Assembly (NCBI RefSeq): GCF_011386835.1 | Contig: NC_088792.1 | Coordinates: 46,118,882-46,182,881 of the forward strand | Reading direction: 5' to 3' | DNA: 64,000 bases | DNA from: Chrysemys picta bellii | Taxonomy: Eukaryota; Chordata; Testudines; Emydidae | In this document: positions 34,311-45,455 of the stretch, one piece after another | Layout: each line of letters starts with the position of its first letter | How positions within the stretch are numbered: the stretch's first letter is position 1 | Translations under genes and position numbers: made by a program | The notes under the pieces: model-generated | The model's database searches: none | What the model saw: only the letters and a program-made list of their open reading frames with translations | What the model was told of the DNA's origin: nothing

Positions 34311-37261
34311 CCTGCCAATGCTCTGGTTGATCTTACATAAATTTAATTTTCATAATAAACATCACCGATTGCTCAGGCCATTCCAACACTCAATACATAG
34401 ATATATTATGGCACAGTAAAAAAGATTTTAAAACCCCTCCATAGCAGTCATTAAAAACAATGAAGTCTCCTCAGCCAAGCCCATCCCCAAATGCCTCAGA
34501 GAAAAGATAGGCTTTGCAGCCTGCCTTGAAGCTTAACAAAAGTGGTTCTGCTGCGCCAAGGGAGGGGAGTGAATTCCAGAGCTGAGGACCCCTCATGGGG
34601 ACCCATTGCCAACAGCTCCCTCTTTTTTACATTGAGGGGGCTCCTCCTTGAGTGCCTCTGCTGACCTCAGTTGTGCCAAAAGAGACAGGGAAAGAGGCAG
34701 TCTCTCAGGCAACCAGGTCCCACCCCATAAAGGTTAAAACAGGTAGGTTAAAACAACCCTTTCGATTCCACACAGAAACTCAATAGCAGCCAGTGCAGTT
34801 CCTCAAGCACAGATGTGCAATGCCTTTCAGGGTGCAATTGCACTTAGTAAACCAGGAGCTGTGTGCTGAGTTCCAAGTGGTCTCAGTGTGTGACCCCAAA
34901 TAGAGCGCATTACAGTAATCCAGTTTTGAGGTGATAAGGCCTAGATATCTCTAGCAAGGTGAACGTTGGGAAGGAAAGGTCATGTTCTTCTCAGAAGGTA
35001 CAGGTGGGAAGGAGTGTTCTTGGTCATAGGCATAAGAATCCAGTTCTACCTAAGAAACCTTCTATGCTGCATAGCATCTCTGCTATAAGAAACTACCAGC
35101 ATCCTTTTTAAGTTACTCAGAGGGAATCTTTTTGTTCCCCTCTAATTTGCATTCTAGCATTTTTTGCTCACCTGGAGTTGCAAGAGCTTGTTGCCCGCTC
35201 TCACCATCATCTTTACTTCTTATTTACTCTTTTACCAGTGATTCTTTTATCGCTACCTCCTCCCTGAATAATCAGTAAAACAGAGGGATGCTAGAATTCA
35301 CCCTCCTCAGATTTGCTTTTGCTTTGAGACATGACTGCTTGCACTCATTTGTACTAAAGTTAAGAAGAACGCGCAGGAACAAAACTGTTAGAGATAGATT
35401 TATGAATGAGTTTTGGAAACTGACTTTTCATAAGTAGAATGTTCATTCATATGCATTTACCTGATTTCTAATATGAATTTAAATTCCAGTGATAATTTTA
35501 AATATGTTTAATAAATGTAGCCCCTAGAGATAATATACATTGGTATTTTTTAATGATCAGTTCGTTATAAATCAGATTTTAAAGCCACTGGTCATAATAT
35601 TAATGTTACTGTAGAAAGTAGTTACTGTGAACAACAAATAGGAATCCCAATTATTTAAGATTGTACAAATTAAAATTTAAGCTACCTTCCTAACCATATA
35701 TTTCAATTTTTAACTACTCTAGAATACAATGTCATCCATCCCAAGGCATTAGGTACCCTGGGCACTCTTTTAAAAACACTCCAGTAAAGAAACAGACCCA
35801 CCACTACACCAAAATCAAATACCCTTATAAAACAGATGAGTTAACATTTCATTTAAGCCTGCCCACATTGTTCCTCTGCCTCCACACACACACACCCCAC
35901 TACCCAGCCCTACCTGTTACCCATCTCCTTACAGATTACGGAGAAAAGCTGGGCCTGGGATTCTTCACCAGGCCCCAGCCATTGTGCCCAATGCAACCTT
36001 CGTGTGTGGAGGTCTTTGTTTAGCTAGATGGAAGATAACGGTGTTGCCCCTTTAAGGACTTCTTACAAGGGGTGGCGAGGAGAGGGAAAGTTTACAGGGA
36101 TAGACAAGAAGGGCAGGAAGCAGTTGGGGCCAAGTCAGAAGGTCATTACACTGCCCTTCCTGCTAACTGGAAGGGGGGGGATTTATACCCCATGCAGCTA
36201 TAGAGAGACCCTGATTTATCAGGATTGGGCTGGCAGCACCAACCCAGGAACTTGGCAAAGGGACCGAGTTCCCTCTTGACCCGCTGTAAGCAATAGCAAG
36301 TTGCCCTTTGCCTTGGGGCTTGGGAGGGAATTTGTCCCTCACCCTCAGATTGGCCAAGGCAGAATGTTTTTTTTTTCCACCTTCCCCACAGCTGATCTGG
36401 GACCCATTGGGGTGATGTAGGGGGTTGGGTTATAATGTTGCAACTTAGTACATAAAACTTGTTATTGATGTCCAGTGCACGTACTCAGTATGGAAAGGAT
36501 ACAGTTCTCAGATAAAATGGATTGGAAAAGGATTTGAAGGAAAGTATCCCTTAAGGAAGCAGAGTAAGGGTGTTTGGGGCTCCTATGTCGTGTACAGCGG
36601 GAAGCTGTCCTTTTCTTAATCCCTTTTAGCCCCCTTTCAGGGAACTGAGGAAGAGGGTTTGGTGCTCCTGCATCTGGATCAGCAGAAAACCAAATCCTCT
36701 CCTTCCTGCACTGTACAATTTGTTCCTGGGTACTTCCAGGTATTATAAGTGAATAAAGTTGTGGCCTAATTAAACCACATTCATTCCCCTTCCTCCCTTC
36801 CCGTCTTTCTTCAGCCAGCTGGACAATTGTGCTTTGACTTAATTAAATTAACACAGTGGTCCCTTCTGACCTTAAAGATGTAGAGTGAAATCCCCACTGA
36901 AATCAATGACATACATCCTATTGACTTAAATGGGGTTAGATTTTACCCTGTGAATTGATGACTATTTTTAGTATAATTTTTGAGTGTGACACTGTTAAAA
37001 TTTCACAAAAACTAAATGAAAAGTTCTAGAGTTTTTGGTGACTGAATTAGCAAAGTTGAGTGAAAAATTGCACATTGTTTTTGACTTTGTGAAAAATGTT
37101 ACTTCAGATTTTTCTCCTGGTGAATCCCCAGGGTTGCAGCGGTGCTGTATTGGCGGTGAGATGCTCTCACTAAGAGGGTGAAATAGTTTACGTTGTGTCA
37201 TAGATGCTGTGGAGTTTACTACATGTTAACGGGGGTAGGGGGGAGTAGTCTTAATTCATTG
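34311..37261. other. Intron with unclassified dispersed repeats
   Basis: About 34430-35020 resembles an old dispersed repeat (words such as GAATTCCAGAGCTGAGGACC and CATTACAGTAATCCAG); its class is unresolved. About 35930-36870 contains GCCTTGGGGCTTGGGAGGGA and GGTCCCTTCTGACCTTAAAG, which I associate with a common sauropsid repeat, and an AATAAA at 36753. No coding signal was seen. 35030-35930 appears featureless and AT-rich. Confidence 0.4.
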
Positions 37262-37382
37262 CTGCCTTGCACCTTTTGTATTCATTTACACCAGTGCAAA
37301 GTAGATGTAAATTGCTACCATTCTGAGTTGATAGCATTTCAAACCCACTTTGCACTAGTGTAAATGACTACACAAGGCAATG
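37262..37382. repeat. Foldback repeat built on CATTTACAC / GTGTAAATG
   Basis: Left: CATTTACACCAGTGCAAAGT. Right: ACTTTGCACTAGTGTAAATG. These are inverse copies with flanking TTGCACC and AAGGCAATGG similarity, giving an imperfect palindrome of about 120 bp. Confidence 0.6.
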
Positions 37383-37626
37383 GTGAAACAGGTTGTGTGT
37401 GTGCAAAAGACTCACATTTCAGGATATATGTAGTGCTGAAACTGTGGATGTGGTGCTCTCTGGGATGTACCCCAAACTTAACTGTTTCATTTTCTACAGA
37501 CAAATGTGTGTGAAACATACGTGCTGTAGCAGTGGTGAGGGCTGCTGCATAATCCCCTGGGTAAAGCATGCAAGTGAGAATAAACCACATGTGAGTCACA
37601 TCACTTAATACGCTGGTGGAAGACGC

Positions 37627-38134
37627 CAGGGCTGGCTCCAGGCACCAGCCCACCAAGCATCTGCTTGGGGCGGCGCCTGGAGGGGGGCTGCGCAGCGGGG
37701 CGCTCTGGCCCGAGAGCAGGGCCGCGACTGGGCTCGCCGCCCTCCCCGTGGCGCTCTGGCCACCGGGGGCTCTCCACCCTCCCCCCAGCACTCTGGCCAC
37801 CCGGGAGAGCGGAGAGCCCCAGCTGGGCTCGCCGCCCTCCCCCCCGGCCCTCTGGCCGCTGGGGAGAGCGCGGAGAGTCCCAGTCGGGCTCGCCGCCCTC
37901 CCCCCGGCGCTCTGGCCACCGGGGGCTCTCCGTCCCCCCCCGTGCTCCGGCCGCTGGGGAGAGCGCGGAGAGTTCCGGCCGGGCTCTACGCCCTGCTCCC
38001 GGCACTCTGGCCGCTGGTAAAGCAGGCCCATAGCCGGGCTCGGCACCCTCCCCTGCTGCGCTGGGCGGGGGCGGAGGGGGGGGCAGCGGGTGGCTTTTTT
38101 GCCTAGGGCGGCAAAAAAGCCAGAGCCGGCCCTG
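37627..38134. mobile_element. Non-autonomous hAT transposon (508 bp) with GC-rich internal tandem units
   Basis: Starts CAGGGCTGGCTC and ends GAGCCGGCCCTG. Perfect 8-bp duplication GAAGACGC (37619-37626, 38135-38142). The interior from about 37730 to 38060 is a run of about five unequal units, each opening GGGCTCGCCGCCCTCCC or a variant and containing GCTCTGGCC. Long open frames run in both directions here (up to 235 codons in reverse). They track the GC content and unit repetition and match no family. Confidence 0.93.
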
Positions 38135-38333
38135 GAAGACGCTCAGATATTATGATAAGGGCAGTGTAAGAGCCAGCACCAAAGAGAATAGAAGCAGAAG
38201 TTGTTCTGTGGTTTGCTGTCTCCACAGTCTTTCAGTTTTTATGAGCTCTAAATTCATGTAAAATTAAGGCCAATCTTTTAAAGTTCTTGTTCCTACTGCA
38301 TTCTTAGGAGTCTGGTTCACCATCTGTGTACAT

Positions 38334-38550
38334 CAGTGGTTCTCAAACTTTTGTACTGGTGACCCCTTTCACATAGCAAGCCTCTGAGTGAGACCCCCTT
38401 ATAAATTAAAAACATTTTTTAATATATTCAACACCATTATAAATGCTGGAGGCAAAGCGGGGTTTGGGGTGAAGGTTGACAGCTCACAACCTCCTATGTA
38501 ATAACCTTGCAACCCCCTGAGGGGTCCCGACCCCCAGTTTGAGAACCCCG
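38334..38550. mobile_element. hAT MITE (217 bp), 8-bp target duplication
   Basis: Starts CAGTGGTTCTCAAACTTTTG and ends CCCCAGTTTGAGAACCCCG. Perfect duplication GTGTACAT (38326-38333, 38551-38558). Confidence 0.9.
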
Positions 38551-38769
38551 GTGTACATCTGCTATGCTACGTAGTAGTTAGCAAGCTCTTGGAGTTGAAA
38601 ATAGTTTAACTTGTATATGCCCATTCAGTTTGTTTAGGATTACAAAGATCTAAATTTCCATTGAGCTCAAAGGCCTAGTCTGGGCCATTTCTGCTTTCTG
38701 TGATGTACAAATAGGTTGACATTTGTCAGTGAAATGTCAGTTTTAATATATGTATTGTCTGATAGAGTC

Positions 38770-39091
38770 CAGTGGTTCTCAAACTTCATTGCATCGTGAC
38801 CCTCTTCTGACAACAAAAATTACTACCTGACCACAAGAGGGGGGACCAAAGACCGAGCCCACCTGAGCCCCGCCGCTCGAGCCCCACTGCCCCGGGTGGA
38901 ATTGGGGAGGGGCGTGGGCAAAGCTGAAGCCCAAGGGCTTCTGCTCTGGACAGGGGGGCATGTAACCTTGGGCTTGGGCTTCAGCCCTGGGCGGTTGGGC
39001 TTGGGCTTCCGGCTTGCTGGGGCCCAGGGCCAACACCAGCCTTGAGAACCCCATTAAAATGTGGTCACAACCCACAGTTTGAGAACCCCTG
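38770..39091. mobile_element. hAT MITE related to 38334-38550, decayed duplication
   Basis: Starts CAGTGGTTCTCAAACTTCAT and ends CCACAGTTTGAGAACCCCTG. The flanks ATAGAGTC and TGATAGTC agree at five of eight positions, consistent with an older insertion. It contains GGGCTTGGGCTT tandem words near 38960-39015. Confidence 0.75.
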
Positions 39092-39117
39092 TGATAGTCC
39101 AATTTACTGACAAGGGG

Positions 39118-39300
39118 TAAAGGACTGGGAGTCAGGGCTCCTGTGTCTGATTTCTGATTTTGCCACTGACTTGTTATGTGACCGTGGGTAAGTCAATTAA
39201 CTTTTTTCTTCCTTAATTAAGCTTAATTACAGTTTGTATTGTAAAGTGCTTTGAGGTCTGTAGAACAATGGCTCTATATAAGAGCCAAGTATTACCAGTG
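39118..39300 (+). repeat. MIR SINE, sense orientation
   Basis: Landmarks GACTGGGAGTCAGGGCTCCT, TTTTGCCACTGACTTGTTAT, GTGACCGTGGGTAAGTCAAT and TTGTAAAGTGCTTTGAGG follow MIR order. It ends about 40 bp before the CDK14 exon at 39338. Confidence 0.7.
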
Positions 39301-39337
39301 CTAAAATTAAAGAGGTCTTTTTTTCTTTTGCTAACAG

Positions 39338-39401
39338 GTACTTGGAACACCAAATGAAGATACATGGCCTGGAGTCCATTCTTTACCCCATTTCAAGCCA
39401 G
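39338..39401 (+). CDS. CDK14: CDK14 next internal coding exon, 64 bp
   Basis: Exon bounded by a pyrimidine-rich tract ending in CAG (39335-39337) and a GTAGGT donor (39402-39407). It encodes 21 codons, VLGTPNEDTWPGVHSLPHF then KP, plus the first base of a glutamate codon. It joins in phase to the exon ending at 201, whose last codon is complete. The VLGTP..DTWPGV motif is the CMGC-insert signature of CDK14/15/16-type kinases, and HSLPHFKP points to CDK14. The reading frame is clean. The following exon (expected to start near ERFTLYS) was looked for through 64000 and not seen, so the next intron exceeds 24 kb. A MIR copy and two hAT MITEs sit just upstream in the intron; none touches the splice signals. 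Confidence 0.93.
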
Positions 39402-42400
39402 GTAGGTTTAAACAACAAGTAATCAAGATTTCACTCTTTCCAGGAAAACATATTAAAAATCTTACGTGCTAGCTGACAGAAGGGTTTTGAGACAATGCTC
39501 CTACGTTTTGGCACATTTACTTACTTACTAATGGACTTCTGCAACATTGTTTCAAAATAATCGGAATAGTTTTGCAGGATAGTGGATGCATTGTAAGCAT
39601 ACTGCAGTGCATTCATTTTAGCATTTCACATGTCACTATGTTAGTTGGCTTTTGACTTTTAGCCATAACTTCCCTTTGTAGCACATTAATATGACATTTT
39701 GCACAACTACAACATGTTGCACAACAATCTTACATTTCCTGTGAGTGGAAGGGTGATGAAGGTCAGTATTATTGGTCAACAGGTGCAATATTTATTAATT
39801 ATAATGTACTGAAAGGGGGAACCAAAGTGATAGGATAAGGTATTCTGGAAGCTGAAGACGGAAATGCATCGTATTCCTCTGCCACTGTTTAGTTTACTGT
39901 ATTATCTAACACTTTCTGCAGTCTAGTTTTAAATGGCCAAACTGATGGTGCTTCTGCTACTACTGTTGGAAATCTTTCCATAGTCGAATAGATTTAACCA
40001 TTAGGAAGTTTCCCTTGCTACTAAGCAAACACCAGTAGGTAACCCTTATAAGCCAGGATGCAACCAAAATAATGATGTTTTATCTGTTCCACAAGCAGAC
40101 TTCTATTTTAAATTTAACCTATAAATTGCACCATTTAGGCTGGAAGTAGGTACCAAAGTTTACTGCTCTGTAATGGAATCCAGATTCTACTCAGGTGAGG
40201 TCATAATTAAGTTAACAAGTTTGCAGGATTGGGGCTGACATCATCCAAAAGACCTGGAAAGAAAGGTCTTTTGGATGATGTCAGCTTATCATAGAATACT
40301 ATAGGAACCCTTCAATAATAGCACACAACTATTTAATAAATCTGGAAGGGTTTTCTCCTAACACTTTCTAGATTAAAAAAAGATTTTCTCTAAAATCCAA
40401 AAACAATTGTGTGTCAATTTAAATGTTATTAAAGAAAACACTATTTTCAGAAAAGTTCCAAAGACATTTGTTGTTTAGTATTGGAAGTGGATAAACAGGA
40501 CATGTTTTTGGCTTTGGTGGTGCTGTATTTTTGTCACCAAAAAAAAAATGGAGTTGAATAAAATGTTTTGAACAGTAGATGGCAGTCAGGAAACTTTCTC
40601 TTTAGAGAATGGCTTAGAAATGCATCAAGCAGTGAGGGTTTGTTCTATCAGTTTTTGCAAAGGGACATTGGGAAATAAATTGACAGCTGGCATTTAGTGA
40701 AATGTAACAGAGGCATGTTATTTTTAAAATGACCATTGTGTTGGATTTGTTTTTGTTTCCTCTCTTATAGAGCATGAATTTTGCCAGCTCTGAACACATA
40801 CCAATCATAAAAATGCAGTAATGAGGGAAAAAAGATAAATGCAACGTGGTCAATGGTCACTCAACACTTTCCCCATTTCCGTAAGGGTGCATAGAGTGCT
40901 CTTTGTTCTTTCAGCCTTTCTCCACCCCTGTGAAGTATGCAGATTTTCAAGCCAAAATCATTATTATCCTGGCTGATAACTGTTTTCATCTGTATGGGGC
41001 CTGTTGCTGCAAGGTGCCGAGCACCCTTAATTCCCATCCACTTACATGGGGGTTGAGAGACTTCTGCCCCTCCCTATGGGGAAAAGGTCCTTTTTGCTGC
41101 AAGTGTATGCTTAGCTCTTTAGTGCACATGGTATTCTTGGCAAAATGATGAACATGTGAAATAAGCCCTTCTAATATGTTACAAAGATGCATAGGTTTTG
41201 GTTTATACAACAGTAGGGATGAAATTTGCCTCACCTGCGTAAAGCCGGGGCTTTATGCTGGTGAAATGCAGAATGACTGGGGAAGCAAAATCCAACACCT
41301 ACAGCATAGGGGTTGGGCATGAAGCAAGCCTTGCATCATATCAAGTACTGCATCCTACAGGTTGGGCTGGAATAACACCACTTTTTTGGTCTGCTAGGGA
41401 CATTGGCTCTGGTTAGGAATGTATAACATGGCCCTTTCACTATCCAAAAAGCTGCCCCTCATGCTGACCTCTGTGTGGCCATCAGGGAAACCTCCCTGGA
41501 GAGCACAGGAGTTGCATAGTCTCTTTTGCAGCTGCTCAACCAGCCCCTTACCCTTCCTGTAGTGCTTAAATGGACCCTCTGCTCTTGGATGAATTACACC
41601 CTATAAGAGATTTTGCGAGTGAACTTGACTGAAAGAATTTTCTGAGTAACCTTGTACTAGCAGAAGCAGGGTTAATGCTTTATTTTAACACTTCTCAGAT
41701 TTATAATTTTGAAATGGCTTAGTCTCTTTGTTTCCTTAGTCCCAGAGTACAATATAGTGAACCTGAAATGGTCTTGCCAAATTTGAATTGATTCCATCTG
41801 TGTCCAAGACTTATGAGTTTATTGTATTTAAAAATAGAAAGCATGGAATATATTTTCTTTTTCCAACAGTTTGTTCAGCACTCCTTAGTCAGGCAAAATT
41901 TCTGTGTGTGTTGAGCAGAGCCCTAAGAAAGTAACATCCCCATCTAAACATAAATATATGAACTGTAATTTAAGCCTAGCAGTTGCAAACAGTAAGGACA
42001 ACAAATTATTTGAAAGGAAAGAAGTGCAAGAAGAGCATTAATGATTAGAACATTAGCATCTGCTCAAGGCAGACTTTGATGTTATAAGCTTAGCTGCTTA
42101 AAAGCATAAAACAATGGAATTTGAGCAGAAGGTATCAGTAATAAATAGTGACTGTAGTAAAAAAAAAATTCTGGCAACTTAATTAAATATCTGTGGAGCT
42201 GGAAAAAAAACAAGCAGAGTTTAAACAGAATTTCATTTTATTTGTTGTCTGCATTCAGGTATAAGTAACTAATTTTTTTCACTGTGGTTCAGTAAAACAC
42301 GGTCACTGCCTCAGGGAGCTAATCACAATTTACTAGGGAGAGACAAGTAACATCTGAAAAACACTGCTTTCGATGTTCTGGGTTGCTACTTCTCCATTAC

Positions 42401-43150
42401 AGTGTCCATAGGCCTAATTGCCATGTATTGAAGTTAGCAAAAGCAATGATGTCCGGGATATTCTGTTGAGATTGGTCAGTAGAGAGAGAATGATATCCTA
42501 AAATGTGAATAAACTTCTCTCAGGCTGAATGATGGAGTCCACTTCATATGCCAAACAGAGAGAGCTCTAAATTAGCCAGCTGTTTTGTTTCTGGGTCTCT
42601 CTGTCTATAAATGGGAAAGTAAAAATTGTGTATCATTTATTTCACCCCTGAAGAAGGCCACTCAAATATAGATGGTTTTCCTGCCTTCTTTTATCAGCCT
42701 GCAATGAAAGGATATGCACTAGCCCTTTGTTCCTTTGAGATAGCGCCGTATCATCCAAATCATGAAAGCAGTTTGAAAGTTGTCTGCTGTTATCCCCTAT
42801 TGTTCCTCAGCCGTACCCTCCACCAAAACCATCCTGTTTGTGTTTGCAAATACTTTTGTCCCGTCTAGTAAATCACCTACTGGGTTGATTGTCAACACTG
42901 TTTTTCGTCTAAATACTTAATTTTAAAAATACAAAATAGACCAAATGGGAGACAGCTGCCTTCCTAACTCAGTTCCAAAATTTTGTAATCCTGATTCTCT
43001 TTTAGTATCTTCCTGTGCTCAAATGTCATCTCTTCCAGCCTGGTAATGTAAGCCAATATGGACATGTGTGAGCACTGTTGTAAAGAAATGATCCATGCTC
43101 AAATGAGCAAGATGTTCAGGGAAATGAAAACAAAAATGAAAGTAAAAACA
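39402..43150. other. CDK14 following intron, mostly featureless
   Basis: AT-rich intron with no mobile-element ends or coding signal, apart from the perfect hairpin at 40234-40285. None of the open frames resembles a protein family. Confidence 0.55.
40234..40285. repeat. Perfect 22-bp inverted repeat with 8-nt loop
   Basis: Left arm 40234-40255 (GCTGACATCATCCAAAAGAC plus CT) and right arm 40264-40285 are exact reverse complements around GGAAAGAA. No transposon termini or target duplication flank it. It is too short for a canonical miRNA precursor. Confidence 0.85.
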
Positions 43151-43262
43151 ATTATTATTATTATTATTGGAGTAGAGCCTAGAGGTCTTGAGTATTTGGG
43201 GGCTCCATGGGTGCTGAGCACTGTACAAACGTATAGTAAATGATGACAGTGACCTAATGAAA
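43151..43262 (-). repeat. (ATT)n microsatellite and CORE-SINE tail, reverse
   Basis: ATT repeats (43151-43168) lead into GGAGTAGAGCCTAGAGGTC and GAGCACTGTACAAACG, the reverse complement of the tail family seen at 31918. The microsatellite is the element's own 3' tail. Confidence 0.6.
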
Positions 43263-43982
43263 TCTGGGTTGGTGCATACGTATTTACTATGGAGTAGGTT
43301 ATGGCTTTGCCACTAGGCCTGAGTAAGGGGCAATGTGTAGGTGTGTTGCCCGGGAACAGACCCATTACTTCCTCCTCTGTGTCAGCTCAGTGGTGCTGGC
43401 TCGTGTGTTTGGGAGGATGGAGGCATGGGTCTGCCTCTGCCTGTGCAACTGAATGGGAGAGGGAGTAGCAGTCCCAAGGAAGCTGCTTTCCCACTCACGT
43501 TATGACCTGTGATATAGGTAACTCATGTGGGGCAGGAGGCACATCTGACGTCCCCTTACTTCCCTGCATGGGCACATCCTAGTAATCTAGTTCAGTATCT
43601 GTTTTTAACAGATATTCATTTTAATAATCTTTAAGCGTAGTTTATTCCCAGCGCACCCATACACCCCGTACAAAAGAGAGCAGCTGCTTTAAAAACATCC
43701 GTGCTACATTAAGGTGAAATGTGAACTTATTCCCTTCATTGTTTTAAGTTAAAGCTAATGTTACTAAGTAAACGGGTACATCCCTCACTTCCTGCACATT
43801 CCTTTATTTCCACTCATCATCTTTTCTTTATAAAAAGGTCTGCTAATATTTCATGGCATGACCCCATCTAGGAAAACATTTTGAGCATTGCTGAGGCAAT
43901 GGCTTTCCACCAGCGTAGAATGAAGAGGGATTGTCTTTTGATACAAATTTGTGTATTCTATTATTATGAGAATGTGCTAATA

Positions 43983-44291
43983 CAGGGGTAGGCAACTTAT
44001 GGCACAGGTGCAGAAGGTGGCACGCGAGCTGATTTTCAGTGGCACTCACACAGCCTGGGCCCTGGCCACTGGTCCGGGGGCTCTGCATTTTATTTAATTT
44101 TAAATGAAGCTTCTTAAACATTTAAAAAACCTTATTTACTTTACATACAACGATAGTTTAGTTATATATTATAGACATATAGAAAGAGACCTTCTAACAA
44201 TGTTAAAATGTATTACTGGCACGCGAAACCTTAAATCAGAATGAATGAATGAAGACTAGGCACACCACTTCTGAAAGGTTGCCGACCCCTG
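43983..44291. mobile_element. hAT MITE (309 bp), 8-bp target duplication
   Basis: Starts CAGGGGTAGGCAACTTATGG and ends GGTTGCCGACCCCTG. Perfect duplication TGCTAATA (43975-43982, 44292-44299). GGCACGCGA occurs in both halves. Its interior is AT-rich, unlike the GC-rich hAT copies in the first intron. Confidence 0.92.
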
Positions 44292-44521
44292 TGCTAATAG
44301 CTGGACGAATGCTTTTCTATTGGCCCTACTAAGACAACTTCTCTCCTGGCACAGATTGTCTCTGATGTAGAAGAAAAACGAGCAAGCTTCATGCAGCTTG
44401 TTTTGGGGCCACCTACTGACAATTGGGGTTTAATGCACAGAAGTTTTGGGTATTTTGATCTATACCTGACCCCAAAGAAGTAGGTCAGCGATTAGGATAG
44501 AGTCTTTCCTTCCTCAGATAA

Positions 44522-45455
44522 AAGAACATAAGAATGGCCATACTAGGTCAGACCAATGGTCCATCTATCCCAGTGTCCTGTCTTTTGACAGTGGCTAGTG
44601 CCAGATGCTTCAGAGGGAATGAACAGAACTGGGCAATTAGTGAGCGATCCATCCCATGTCATACAGTCCCAGCTTCTGGCATCAGAGGTTTAGGGACATC
44701 CTGGGCATGGGGTTATGTCCCTGACCATCTTGGCTAATCCCCAGTGGTGGACCTATCCTCCATGAACTTGTCTAATTCTTTTTTGAACCTAGTTAAATTT
44801 TTGTCCTTCATAATATCCCCAGGCAAAGAGTTCCACAGGGAGGACTGTGTGTTGTGTGAAGAAGTACTTCTCTGTCAGTTTTAAACTTGCTGCGTATTAA
44901 TTTCATTGGGTGACCCCTGATTCTTGTGTTATGTGAAGGGGTAAATAACACTTCCTTATTCACTTCCTCCACACCATTCATGATTTTACAGACCTCTATC
45001 ATATCTCCCCCTTAGTCATCTTTTTTCTTAGATGAACAATCTCAGTATTTTTAATCTGTCTTCATATGGAAGCGTCTCTATATCCCTAATCATTTTTGTT
45101 GCCTTTCTCTGTACTTTCTCCAGTTTTAAGATGTCTCTTTTGAGATGGAGTGACCATGCAGTATTCAAGGTGTAGGAGTATTATGAATGTATATAGTGCC
45201 ATTATGATATTTTCTGTCTTATTATCTATCCCTTTCCTAATGGTTCCTAACATTCTGTTAGCTTTTTTGATTGCTGTTGCACATTTAGCAGATGTTTTCA
45301 GAGAACTATCCACAATGACTCCAAAATCTCCTCCTTGAGTAGTAACAGGTAATTTAGACACCATCATTTGGTGTGTATAATTGCGATTATTATTTTCCAA
45401 TTTGCATTGCTTTGCATTTATCAATGTTAAATTTAATATTCTATTTTGTTGCCCA
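44522..45455 (-). mobile_element. CR1 LINE, 5'-truncated, decayed
   Basis: On the minus strand it encodes the end of the reverse-transcriptase region: GDFGVIVDSSLKTSAKCA, IKKANRMLGTIRKG, IIMALYTFIILLHLEYC, then the C-terminal MIEVCKIMNGVEEVNKE and THNTRIRGHPMKL-like segments. The 3' end at 44522 (AAGAACATAAGAATGGCC on the plus strand) is the usual CR1 terminus. Stops and frameshifts break it into several frames. Confidence 0.88.

Noticed and set aside
34430..35020. Candidate processed pseudogene
   Set aside because: No reading frame, poly-A tail or recognisable mRNA was found; it resembles an old dispersed repeat and its class could not be resolved.
37339..38046. 235-codon reverse open frame
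   Set aside because: It lies over the hAT element with GC-rich tandem units; the composition (P, G, R, A, S) and repetition explain the openness, and the frames on all strands look alike.
40234..40285. miRNA precursor
   Set aside because: The whole stem-loop is 52 nt with a perfect duplex and an 8-nt loop, shorter than canonical animal precursors, and there is no evidence of conservation.
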